Below, in pieces: positions 12,650 to 26,000 of a stretch of DNA of 64,000 bases; position 1 is the first letter of the stretch; each line of letters starts with the position of its first letter. The notes beneath the pieces were generated by a model, which made no database searches, was not told the DNA's origin, and saw only the letters and a program-made list of their open reading frames with translations. The stretch comes from Mesaphorura yosii (lineage: Eukaryota > Arthropoda > Collembola > Poduromorpha > Tullbergiidae): positions 62,001-126,000 of the forward strand of contig WIXG01000079.1 in NCBI GenBank assembly GCA_009869945.1. Reading direction: 5' to 3'. The position numbers were made by a program, and so were the translations under genes.

Positions 12650-15600
12650 TCTGACGATTGGTTAATTCATTCTTTATACCCTGGAGTTGAAATAATCAAT
12701 CAGTTATATACAGAACTCATCACTTTGCGAATCAACATCCATGTAAGGTCATGGGTCCACATGACATTTAGCAGACCTTTTCTGAGGGGTTCTCATTCAG
12801 CCAAAGAGAAAGTCCCAGAGATGCAGGTATTAATGCAAACTATAAGGACGGGTCCTTTTTGAATCTTGAAACTGGGCTAATGTATTTCCGATTAGGAGCT
12901 GCTCTTTGCTTTGATTTTTATGCAAAAGAACCACATGTTGAGCCGGAGACAGCTTGCAAGTCACCATGCTGCTTTCTCAAGTGAATGAATGGCTTCGGAG
13001 GGCTTACTCACTTTTAATCCTGAACACATATGTATATGTTTGCGCTGATCTAGGGTCGGGAATTCCAGCCGGAGTAAGTATTTTGTGGCATTGCGCTAGA
13101 ATTGAATGAACTTTCGCTACCGGGCTGTGCAATAACGAGCGTAACACAGTTACGCACTATATCCGACGAACTTGTAGGGTTCGGATCTCACATTTCGTTC
13201 CATGCAATTCTCCCTGCTCCTGCTGCTGTTAGTAATCTCTGTTGTTGCGCTAATGGTTCTCCACTCGTACGCGTACATGGAGTAGCAACAGCAACTGCTT
13301 GTAGGCAGAAGAGAAGGGAAAGAAACCAGTGAAAGCGAAAAACAAAGTTTCTGTCAGTCTCTGGAGTCAATTCAGCGAGGTTACATGAAAGATTTCCTAC
13401 TCGTCCACGTTGGGTCTCGTGTTTCATCTGAGAAGTTCTTCAATAGTTCTGGCATGAAGTTCATCACACCTCCTTGGCTCAGTTTTCTCAGGTACGTGCT
13501 CCTGACAATTTTTAAACTTTTACAATAAGCGGGCTGAGAACAATGTCAGATATCAGATCAGCTCAGGCAAGTCTCTCCGCAAATAATTTGGTATGCAATT
13601 GTGCACTGTCCTTCACTGTGACGCTCCACCATAGTTTTTATTATGTCCGAGAATCTTCCATCGTCATACATTGCCTCCATTACATTTTTCGATTGATGGA
13701 CTTCATATTCCTCCTTTGTATTAGGTTGTTCACTGAGCTGTGATTCCATCAGATGGTGAGCCAAGTCTTCGGCCTCGCACGCACGAATACATTTTGTGCA
13801 CATCTCCTGCAATAAAGCACAAACCGGAAAATATATGAAACCTTTGGCTGACCAACCGACCGCCTCTCATCTGTTTTGAAGCATCACCAATTCCTCACAA
13901 TCTTGACCGAGCCAATACATTCCAGCCTCGAACCCTGACTCTAGCCAAACCAAGCTCTTATACCCATTTTTTACTGATATCCTGTTGGTTGGCTCTGTTC
14001 TCCGTGCGACAGAACAAAGTGAAAGTGTGGAGAAAGGAAATGTTGATAATATATTTTACCACCAACTGTGTGCAGTGAGTTGTGGAGTTCTCGACAACAA
14101 ACATGAAGTTTACAGGATTATAGGAAGTGTTCATGTCCATGCCATAGCCATTACATTACATTGTGTTGCAGCACACTGTAGTGCTCGCCATATATGTCCA
14201 GTGAGGCCCATTAAATGAAAATCCAAGTCACTTGTAATTTGACATCTGGGGACAAGAGTGAATTTAAGTTTATGTTCATTTCCTCGTTGATCGGACGCAG
14301 GACGAGAACGGGACGGCGAGACACGTTCGCGAGTAATGCACAAAGTGCACATGTGAACATTTGTACGTAGTGCACAAACTAAAAGCATCTGAATTCGTAA
14401 CCGGCTTTTGCGGAGTCAAATACGCCAACCACCGTGTAACTTTGCTGTTCGCACGCAGCACACATTGATTTACTACTCCATATAATATAATAACGAATTT
14501 AAGTGCTGTTGTATTTCATCATAATATTTACATTATTCGCCCCATGCTCTCTTTACCATAATAAAGTGATTCATGGATGAATGCGCTCATTCTCAGCAAC
14601 AACGCAATTCAGCGCATGCATGTGGCGATGCAGTGGCAATGAAGTGAAGTGCATTAAGTCATAAATAAAGTACGGAAATCAATGCACGATGGAAACGGAG
14701 AAAAGAGCAAGTGAAAGCGCTCGCCGACAAGCCCGGCGCTTGGGAAACATCTTTTTCTCTTCGTCGGTGAATATATTTTACCTCAGCTTGCTTTGGAGTA
14801 CAATAAATTTGAAGAGTACAGATGGGTTCAAGAAAAACGCGACAATAGAGAACGAGATAGACAGAGGTAAGTGAACAAAGAACTTCAAATGACGAAATGA
14901 AAGTCTGTCTGCCTGCCTGCAACATTGAACCTTTTGAATATCGAATTACCTCGACCATTTGTCTTTGTGCGTGTGATGCACTGCGTTTGGTTATGCGCCA
15001 GGGTTAGTTAATTGTAAAACAAAACAGAAATGAGACGAAGCCCTGCGCGTGAAGTCTGTCTTCCTGCTGCAAACTGCAGCGAGGAATCGTGTTGAGCTAT
15101 TTAATTAGACTTCCAGGAAAATGTATGCAAAAGACTACTGACACGACTCGCTCACACCCTCTCGATTCAACAGCTCAGCGTGGTATCTTCTGAAATCACA
15201 TGTTTACACTTACTTAGCATAGGCGAGGAGAAAATGATTAATAAAATGTCCCGCCTGCTCTCGCGCCCGAGTTGAGCTCATGCCATGGAGTGAAAGTTCT
15301 CATTTTTGACGCTGTCGTTGTCGCCAACTTGACTCGTCCCTAAGGCTAAACTTGATGGCAGAGACGAGAAGGGTAATTTTTAGTTTATGTAGTAATGAAA
15401 TGTGAGGAACTGACAAGACTCGTGCAGCATGCAGCATGTACCAGTTTGAGGTAATGCACTTTAGAAATGAAGCGGCTTAACTACAAGAGGATTACATGAG
15501 TTCCTGAGCGCACACAGAGCGTAGGGTTGCTGTATCGTTCGCTGTACGCTTATAATGAGGGGAAATAATTGATATTTTCACTTGAGCTGATGATGAACAT

Positions 15601-17040
15601 TAATTCATCACTTTCTCCTTTATATGTGCGATCCTCAAACTCACAGGCATGCTTGCTTGCATGACACTTTTCTCCCTGCAGCATAAATGTGTTTTAGACA
15701 GATCAAATTTACTACAGTGGTGGTGAATACGTGGCGTTGTGTTGTGTTATGTTGCGCAGCTTTCTTTCGAAGCCTCGTTATATAATTTAACACTGCAAAT
15801 CCTATTATTACAATTACTTTACTTTACACTTCAAGAGCATCGTGTTATTATAAATCAATTTACTCGATTCAACACTTGCGTTGCCAGCGCGTGCATGAGA
15901 AAAAGTGATGATGTAGTTACATGTTCGTTAATGATACAAATAAATTAGTTTTTCACTTATTATAAAGCTTGTTCTCCAAGACATGGACTGTGCCTTGCCT
16001 TCATTGAGAGCAGACAACTGGACAACTGAAACCACATATCATGCAACGCGTGTCATTCGTAATAAGACGAGTGTCAGAAGAAAAGGTGAAGCGGAGTGGG
16101 AGACAGGCGATTGTCTACAAAATAGGTTAAAGAAGGATGCACTTTACCCCAAAGCGAGTGCAGAAGTTTTGCGTCAATTTGCGTTTGATTCGGGAACAAA
16201 CATGTGTACACATTCGAGCGACTATCCTCATTTTTGCAACACGCTTGTCAAACTTATTCCGAACTTTGAACCTAATTTAGCAAATTCGTGATGCGAAAAC
16301 CTCCTCGTTTGCTTGAGCTTTGCGTGTTTGTTTACAACTTCGGACTTGCACCTACTTCAGAGCGTTGATCATGTGTTGACACTTTGACACGACCTCATCG
16401 AACATCCAAGTCAACTTTTGCAACTGACATGTGCATCAACGTCATTGCTAGAGAATTTTGTTGAAACCGCATACACCTCAGCAAACTCGACAGAAATAGA
16501 ATGAATGAACTGTCTCACATTCCACTGCAATTATCTATCAAGTATAGCGCTGCAACATGAATCCAAATTGTGGTTAAGTGTCTACCCCGTGTGCCGCGTC
16601 CTGATTTCGAGCTGAGGAACGACTACTTCCCTCGTTAATTAAACGGCAAATATCTGGCCAGGAAATCCATCTCTCTTAGTTTCTGTGTTTAATTCCTGAA
16701 AAGCTAAAAAGACAGCGGCTTGAGAGTCTGTATTGGGAAGTGGGACTTGCGTTTACGAGAAGGGTCGGAATATTTATTTCCCTGAAACTTAGAGCGGTAT
16801 TACAATTATTATTTGTAAATATCCTTCTGTCAATATACGCAATAACTTAATTTGTGTGGACTGATACGAAATTAATTCCACTTCTTTTCTATATAACTGG
16901 CAAGAGCAGAGGGTTCTAATGGCTTACACCAATCATGCGCTCGTTTGCTTTAATTTATGAACATAAACAAGATGATTGTTCATTTAATATGAATAGGAAG
17001 AATAACTCGTTTCATCATATTTTGCTTTCATTTATTGCAG
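12650..17040. other. Gene-free stretch before the first visible exon of gene A
   Basis: No supported gene. If the transcript of gene A starts in the window, this is intron, ending in the acceptor TTTATTGCAG at 17040. Open frames here are short and lack domain signatures. Confidence 0.6.
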
Positions 17041-20000
17041 TCACAGTAGACCATGTGGAAGGAGTCGTCGGCTTCCGAGCAGAGTTACCTTGTGATATTT
17101 TCACAAGTCGACGGGAAGATGCGGTCTACATGATTTTATGGTTCCGACTCACTGACGGAAAACCGTTATTCACGTAAGTCTTGTTTGTGCCTACTCGGAG
17201 TAAATTTATTTCCGGATCAGCCAGAAGCTGCTTGTTTTAGAAAGTAGTAATATCAATCTCTTGCTATCCAAGCAGATTTCCGAAAGCTCTTGAGTCAATT
17301 TAAAAAAACGTCTCCTCCGTCCGCTTGAAATTGAACAGGAGAAAGTAAACATGGAAAAATAGCAAAGTAAATTGGTATCAAAATTTATTCACGCTTCAGG
17401 CGTAAGAACTTCATAAATATCGGTATCAGGCGAGCAAAAATTTTGACAGTGAATGCAGGTGGCTTTAAAGTATAAAGCGGGCACAATTTTGAATTGGCAT
17501 TGCACCTGTTTATAAGCGTTTATCCAGGATAGCACGGATTCCATGTTCCACGCGAGGAAGGGCTCGAGTTTATGACGGATCAACGATGACATGTCGTTCA
17601 TAGAGTGACGAATAATGTTTCAATCATTTGTCCATTTTAGCTTGCATCAACTCTTTTTCTCCATCATGTTGAGTCGAGCATTTGTTTTTGATACACTGTC
17701 GTGTGATTGATAGTTATTTGAAATTAAATTCATGCACTTTCACGATCACTCTTCGTTTCAGTGCACGGGAGGACTGTCTCAGCCTCGTGCTTGTGCTCCA
17801 AGAATAAGATGGAACCATAAAAGCTTTGTGACAGTTATGTTACGATGTACCAACTAAAAATAGATTCCCATAACTTTGAAGGGCTTCAACCCTCAATAGC
17901 TTAGGCGCGTAGAGAAGGGCAACTCAACAGTTTGGACAATTTCATTCTTCATTCACATCGATTTTCCCGATCATTTCAACCTGTCCTGTCTGACTAATGC
18001 AATTAAAGCAGGCTAAATTTATGCAAAGTCAATTAAGATTCTCAATACTGATATTAGAGCTGAAATTACAGGTTCGATGCTCGGGGTCGTGGAATGCAAA
18101 CTGCCAAGACCTGGTCTTCGAAGGCTGGATTTGATAGACGTGCTGACTTTCACCCTTCATCGTTCCCGGCGCACTTGGCGGTGAATGACTTGAAGTTGAC
18201 TGATCAGGGTATGCAGAATTTATTTCAGGTTTTAATGGTGACGCGCACTTTATTCATTCTATTGCATAACATGATATTTGCTTGCAGGAGTGTACCGATG
18301 TCGCGTGGACTTCAGGAACAGTCGGACGAGAAATTCGTTGGTGAACTTGACAGTTGTTGGTAAGCATGCTCTCTTTCAATGATTCAATAGCAATTATTGC
18401 TGTTAATGCAGATAAATAACGAGCGAGTGGCAAATCAGGTACTAATTCTTCAGTGTATTACGATGGAGTAATTTTATCGTAACGGACTATTTCTTTAGCT
18501 ATTATTCAGCGAGATAAGTGCAAACAAATGGGGATTTGGTTTGGTGCTTCCCAATCCGAACTAACGCACTACAGAAGGCTCTAATCCATTCGACCACAAG
18601 TGCGTCCATAGAGGACATGCCGCGACCATTCATCATTGTTGGGTTATAATCTCAAACAAATGACACAATAATATATCAAAATTATAGTACAAATCAAATG
18701 AAGATCTTGCATTGCGCTGGCATATCTCATGAAAATAAGCTGGGCTGGATAGAGCAGGATCAACGTGTTCCATTTTATCTCCAAAGCCCAAAAGAATTGT
18801 TCCATTCTGTAAGCGCCCGACCAAGGCGCGGGTACAGAGACCAAAGTCACGGCAGACAGTGGCAGGCACGTCATATCTCGCAACTTTCATCTTCGAAATG
18901 GGTAAATTTTGCAGGTTTCCGTAAAGTGAGACACGTAGCGGGCAGAGAATGGGATAAAGACGGCTCAAACTTGTTCTCTTCCAGTCTCCGTCTCCACCAT
19001 TGTTCATATTTATATATTCAGTCATTTGAAATTCATGAATTTTCATTTGACATAAATTTATAATGCGAAGCATCTTTGTTATTCGTGGATGCAGAAGAAG
19101 ACCGAGAGACCTTTTGTGTGACTATTCTCTGGAGAGCCACCGCTCTCTTTTACCAATGCCCTACGCGTGTCGGTCGACGCGGCACAAAGCTCAGTGCAAT
19201 GAATGAAAATGGGTCATTGTGTTACGCTGCAATTCGAATGAAACTGCAATCGTAGCAGCGTGAGCTTTTGCGTCATCATAATAGCATTAATTTTAAGCAA
19301 ACTGGTTCCATTGTTGCTGCTTTCCTTCTTGTTTGTTTCCACTATCTGGATTTTGTTGAGTTTAAAATTCTAATGCTATTTCCAGTGCCTCCGTCGCCTC
19401 CTATCATCTACAACGAGTCGGACGAGGAAGTCACAACAGAATTCGGCCCTTTTCTGGAGGGAACTAGTTTCCTCTTGAAATGTCGCGTCAGAGGAGGTTC
19501 GAAAGTACAATCAAATGTCGCACGAATTACTGAAACGGTCAATTACGTGGTGAAATATTAATTCTTTCATTGCAGGAAAACCAGAGCCAGTCGTCTCGTG
19601 GTTTATAAATGATGTATTAGTAGACAGCACCTATTACGTGAATGGCTACGGAGATGTTATCAACGAACTGCAATTCGAACATGTTAATCGTTCACATCTG
19701 AATTCTCAATTTACGTGCAAAGCTTCCAACACAAGGCTCATTCAGCCTATTGAAAAATCTGTTATGCTGGATTTGCTCCGTAAGTCTTGCATTTGTTGTA
19801 CTGTAGTCCCCAATTCTTTACCTTTCTTCAGCAATTACTTGAGCGATTACTTCTCGAAGGAATTTGCTTTCGTGTTCAAGCAGTAATTATAGCCAGTATT
19901 TAATTGCATGCAAACAATTGGATTGTTTGCATTTGGTTAGCCCGTATGAGGAAAATCATTCTCACGCTTACAGTGAACAGACGGAGGTTTTAATTACAAG

Positions 20001-23000
20001 AGTAGCTGTGCTGTGGTTAGGCTTTCAGACTTTGGTTTAATCGATTATAAACTAACTTTTGCGTAAATGGGCGAATGCCTTCGTATGCGATATGATTGAG
20101 CGTGTCAACGGAGGTCAAGCATCCATTAAAGCTGGACTCAGGACTCACGTTGGCTCAGATCGTTTTAACGTTTTAAGGCCTTAGTGGATTGTCAACATGC
20201 GAATTTCATTTCAATTTTCCTGTGCAATGACAGAAATGTAATGGCTGCTGAAAGCAATTCAGGAACGAGCGCTGAGGTATTACTGGTGTTATTAATGACA
20301 AACTCCACTCTCACGGAAAGAAAGGAAATACGCTGAGACAGGCTAGCTTCCCCTCTTCAAATGCTGCGCACCGTCAGTGCGTAGAATAGAAAATTTTTTA
20401 TCCTAAAATATCAGCGAAGTGTTAGACTTCAGTTACGACTAATTACTAATAACTAAGATTGATCTTTGCCGTTGAGTAAAAACTATGATTCATCACCGGA
20501 GGAGCAAAAGGCGATGCTGCACGCCGCACTTGCCCTTTCCAAATTAATGAAATGCGGTGAGGTGGCACTTGTTTTAATGAAGCCATTTACAGGCTTCGTG
20601 GTTTGATTTGATCAAAATTCGACCCTTGCCTTCAACCTCCCCTTTTATTTTCATGCTCCGAAGTGGATGTAACGTCACTCTGTTTTAATTAATTGGCGCG
20701 AGGCGATAGAAGAGTCCAGCATTCATGGCTGGGTTGGTCTGAACTGCGTCATTTTTCATAGCTTCTGCTCTTATCTGAACTATTGTGGGCTTGAAATTAG
20801 TCACACTATGCGCAACGGAAATGTATTGCACAATAACCTGACCAAAACCATTACAAGACACAGTCTGAATCAGTAATGTAAATTTTAGCATGCTTCCTGC
20901 GTTAAAATTTACGTTAGTGAATTAATTGCGCCTTTCAGGAAACATGTAAACTGACTAAAGTTTTCCGTTCCTGAGCCAGCTAAGGCCCCGATGCTGATTT
21001 CTAATAATGCTGTGTTTTTATTGCAGTGAAACCGCTGTTAGTTCGGCTACGACAGAAACGCATTGATCATGTTGTGGCAGGTACTGAGTATCGTATTACG
21101 TGCGAAACAGCAGGCAGTAAACCGTCGGCAGTACTGAAATGGATCAAAGGCGGCAGAGAAATTACTCCAGCAAATACTCAGGTCAGTCTGTCTCTACTCT
21201 ATTCTCACGATAAAATAACATGGCGTTAGATTGCATGCCGCTTTAACACAATGGGCTAGCTTTCGCCTTGATCTCTTGCCGCACAGTCTTGCATGACGGC
21301 TTGCGGGAACGTACTCCATCGCTTCCTGCTCCTATCAGTCAGTCACTTTTTACCTTGCCACGTATTCAAATTTCAACAGAGAATATTAGCCACAAGTATG
21401 CCTCAGCCATCAAACTCAACGCACAGCCTATTCTTGTGGTGAAAGCAAATTGCATTGTCTCTCACGTACGCTGAGTATGTAACAATGGTTCGCCAAACCA
21501 CTGCACCGTGATTTCACAAGGGAAAAATGTGAAATTTCATGCGTTTGTCTACATCATTGCACAGTAGAGTTTGTAGAGTAGAACTAAAGGCTGCAAGCTT
21601 TCACTCTGCTATTATTGTGGTATTCAGAATTCTTGCATGTGTTATGTGATGTTTTCACATCGTTCGCTTCCTCGTTGGCTTCCCTGTTCTTTTTGCATAA
21701 TTCAAACGTTATCAAAATCTCTGGTGAATACAATTTGGTTGATGGCGATGTGGCCGTGTTTCTTGCCTCCTACTTTGCCGACTGACTTTTAACTTTTATA
21801 CTCATGTACTCATGTCATACCATTATTTTGCATTCTGCACGCTGTAAACCTTGCGCAGCACTCCGTACGTACGTGTAATATGTGCATTTAAGAGCACATT
21901 TCCTCTACAGGCTAGATAAATATGATTTATTGAATTTGGAATGCTAGCATGTAATATTACTTTCATCTAATAATAAATACTTCCGAGATAGCCTCCTGAC
22001 TTGCCAACTGCCAACGTGTGCCATGGCCATGATGCTTGATCTTGTGTACACACTTCCTTTCGATGCACGCTTGTCACGCTAATACCAGCTTTCACTTTGT
22101 TTCTCATGCACAGGAACTGGATGACGGAAACGTAACAATAAGCACACTGGTGTTTGTACCATCACCGGAGGATAATGGAAGCTCCCTCATTTGCCGAGCC
22201 GAAAATCCATCTTCCAGCGTGAACTACGCCGTGGAGGAAGTGTGGCATCTAAATGTGCTCTGTAAGTACAGTTCAGAGTTTATCTCGCTGTACTTGGGTT
22301 AATGCCCGTACTTAGACAATCATTTTATATTCACTTCACGATCTGTCGCTATTTACCCGTGCCAGGAACTCTGCTCAAATTAGTTGAAATTAATTTTACT
22401 TTCCACCAAAATTTTCATTTGACAAAGTTTTACTTTAACTGCCACGCTTACATTTTCTTCATTAAGAGACTGAGTTTCAGTAGCGAGACTAAATTGGGAA
22501 TAAAGCAAATGAACTCTTCGTCGGGAGTCGTAACATTTACAACGAATCGCGCGACATTAACATTCGCATTTGGCATTTGGAGACTGACTCGAGTCTCGCT
22601 GCGTCGAAACACTCGATCCAGCAGTTGGCGTCTTGTCGGCTGCATGGCTTTCGAGAAAGTTGTAATGAGATAAGAAATTCATGAAAGCTATTGGCATCGG
22701 TACATGTGTGCTGGCACTGTCTAACGCTATTTAGTTCCGTAAACATTCTATTTACATTTGTAGTTACGTTGTTTGCGCTGCTTGTTAACTTACAAATAGA
22801 ATATAATATTTGGCATTTGGGTTTCAATCCTCGACTGCCAGTCCAGGAATTTAAAGTCGGAGGAAAGAAATAAAAACATCTGAGCAACAATGTTTATTGG
22901 AGACTGGAGAAAGCCAAGTTGGGTATAGAAAGGAGCAAAACTGAGATGGAGATAAGAAAGTTGGAAACAACAAAGTAGGATCCTGGATCTTGATAGTGTG

Positions 23001-26000
23001 CGCTGTGCACACTTCGGCACACATGCACTCACACTCCAGCAGGCAGGGTTTGTTGGTTGGGAATCGAAACGATATAACGAGAATTGAGATATCTTCTTGA
23101 ATGTTAATTCACTTGGTATCGATTTCAAATGTCTTTAAACTTGACTTGACTTCCACTCTCAAGAGCTACGGGCGAGGAAGAGGCACGTTGTTAACGGGAA
23201 CCAGTCATGTGTGTGGGATGCGAACGCAATAGAACCTGAAATGAGTTTTCCACTTCTGGTGGTGTTTGTGCTGTGCTGGCTGGCTCTGGTGGGTCTGGTC
23301 TAGCGGTCTAGTTCACTTATTGCCCCCAGCAGCTGCACTTTAAAGCTTTATTGCAGATGCAATTGCATTCAATTTAAGGCTAATGCTCATTCAGTAAGAA
23401 AGTCCTCCGCATCTGAAGTGGTATATTAAATTCTCGGACGCAAAGGCACCGGATGCACATGCAAGCACGCTATGAAGTTTGCGCCGGGCGCACTGGCGCA
23501 TGGTGATATATGATATGTAATTACGTTGACGCATTTTTTTTTTTGCTTTTTCAGATCAACCAGAAGTTCATCTCTCTCTTGGAAGCACGCTCAGCCCTTC
23601 TCAAATCAGAGAAGCGAGCGACGTTTACTTTGAGTGTGAAGTTAAGGCAAATCCCCGAATCTCACGGCTCGCGTGGCTGTTCAACGTAAGATTTGAAGTG
23701 CTGATATCAGTATTCAGAAACTGTTTCGGAGTGCTCTGCTCACTGCTCGAACTCAGTTTCTTTAGTCAGCCAAGCTTTTGAACCTATGTGCTTTAGGTTG
23801 TAAGGTCTTAAGACAATTTAGTCTTTGCTAATCCTTGACAAATGATTCTCGTAATTGCGCTCATGCACAACGTAACTCACCTTGTTGACCTCATTCCTCT
23901 AGACTAAAAGTTCAGAATACTCGTCCTCCCAATTTCGAAGATCCGACTGAGATTAATAGCAGGCCCACTCAAGAAAGTAGGAATGCCGCGTTTACATTGC
24001 TTGGCTCGGATTCACTGAAACATTTGTCTGCATTTTTCGGCAGGGAGAAGAACTAAGACACAACTCTGGAGCCGGTGTCATCATGAGCAACCAAAGTCTC
24101 GTGCTGCAAGGAATCAATCGGAAAGCAGCCGGAAATTACACGTGTCTTGCCTCTAATTCAAAGGGTTCCACACAAAGCAATGCAGTTCATCTCAGTGTAA
24201 TGTGTAAGTAAAAAATTGTTTACACTGTTCATTCATGGTGTATGCATCAAGCGAAGCGTAATCGTTTGTATAAATAACAATGTGCAACATGTTTAATAAT
24301 GTGTTATATTTAGTATTAAATAACCTTTCCGCTGCATTTAACGATCGATAAGCGCACAAACTGCAGGACGTCATGATTTCATTATTTCAGTTTCTGGCGA
24401 ATCATTCACTTCACACGGCATTCAGTAAATCGATATTTGCCCACGTGTCATGTTCCAGTGTGTCGGCTTATCTGCAACACATAATTCATCTCTCATTGCA
24501 TAATTTCAGACGCTCCTGTTTGCATGAACGAAGCGAGCACCACCATCGGTGTCACAGTGGGAGAAAATATTGGCCTCCGCTGTGCTGTCAAGTCCAATCC
24601 GACAACTCTCAACTTTGAATGGGAGTTTCACAGCAGCGGAGACAATATTGACGTGATTCCGATAGGAAAAACGGTCTCGCAGGAGGACGTGAGCCGATTT
24701 TTCTACACACCGACTGACACTTCGTACGGCACATTTCTTTGCTGGGGAAGTAAGTGTGAAGTCATGAATTTATAATTAAGATATTAGTAAACTTTATGAC
24801 TCTTGAAAACGTTGTTTCGGATTGCGTAGAAAGTCCTTCCAGACACTTAAATATTCATGCACTAATGAACTGTGGGTGTTTCAGGCAACATAGTCGGGCG
24901 ACAAATTCAACCTTGCGTCTTCCACGTTGTTCCAGCTGGTAAGTGGCAAACCACCGCCGTAACTCATTCCACAGAGCTTGCCTCCTTTGGTCCTTTTAGA
25001 GTTTTGCGTATTTTCTGCCCAATCCAGAAGGAGAAAATCTGTCAGAAATTAGTTTTCATGTTTTATATCTTGTGGCCAGTATAGTCGACTCTTGGTTGCA
25101 CAGGAAAGCAGATTAATAAACGATAAAGTGAGTTCAGTTGGCAATCGTTCGTAGACCTTCTGCAAGTTGCAAAATCTTCCGGGCTAAAGGCTGTAGGCAT
25201 TAGCGAAAGTGAACTTTATTCAATTATGTGCATTTGCATGAATTCTGCTGTGGACTGTGAAGTTAACATTTTACACGGGCTTTCCACGTAATTGTGTAAC
25301 CCACATCCACTTTCCTCTTCGTCGCTCGGAAGTGGAACGAATTAGCATTTTAGGGACTGAAATAGGAGAACCGCAACTGTACGTCAAGCGAAACCTCACT
25401 TTATTTGGCACTTTCACCATTAATCACTATCGCCAAATTCTGGTTCTGCGTGTGTACACTTTGTCAGCATGTTTCTGGTAGAAAGGTTAGAATATAGTCG
25501 CACACTGCCAATTTGTATGTGAAGGCGCAGGCACGTACTGCTCTGAAACTGAGTTCTGCTGTGTTGTTAATATTCACAGTGAAACCTTCTCCGCTTGAGA
25601 GATGCATAATCGTGAACCAGACCGAGGCGATGATCCATGTGGAATGCAGCAACGATCGTGAACTGCCTGCCATTCCTGACCACCCGCTCTCTCGGATCAT
25701 GAACGAAGAAGCTGCCGCCGCCGCTATGGCCAACGGACAAGCGTCGTCGCTATCTCAAAGTCAAAACCATGATTACGGGCTTTTCCCAGAGTATTATGTG
25801 ATGGAAGTTTGGGATCTCAAGAACCGCTCCGTCCGACGGAATCTGAGCGCCGAAACTCCAGTTTTCATTCTGAAAGGATTAGTTCCAGGCTCATGGCTTA
25901 AGCTCATTCTTTACGCTGTCAATTCACATGGAAAATCAGAGCCCACGATGATTGAGACAATCGTAGCTGGAGGAAACACGGAAACACACGCATTTGGTAA

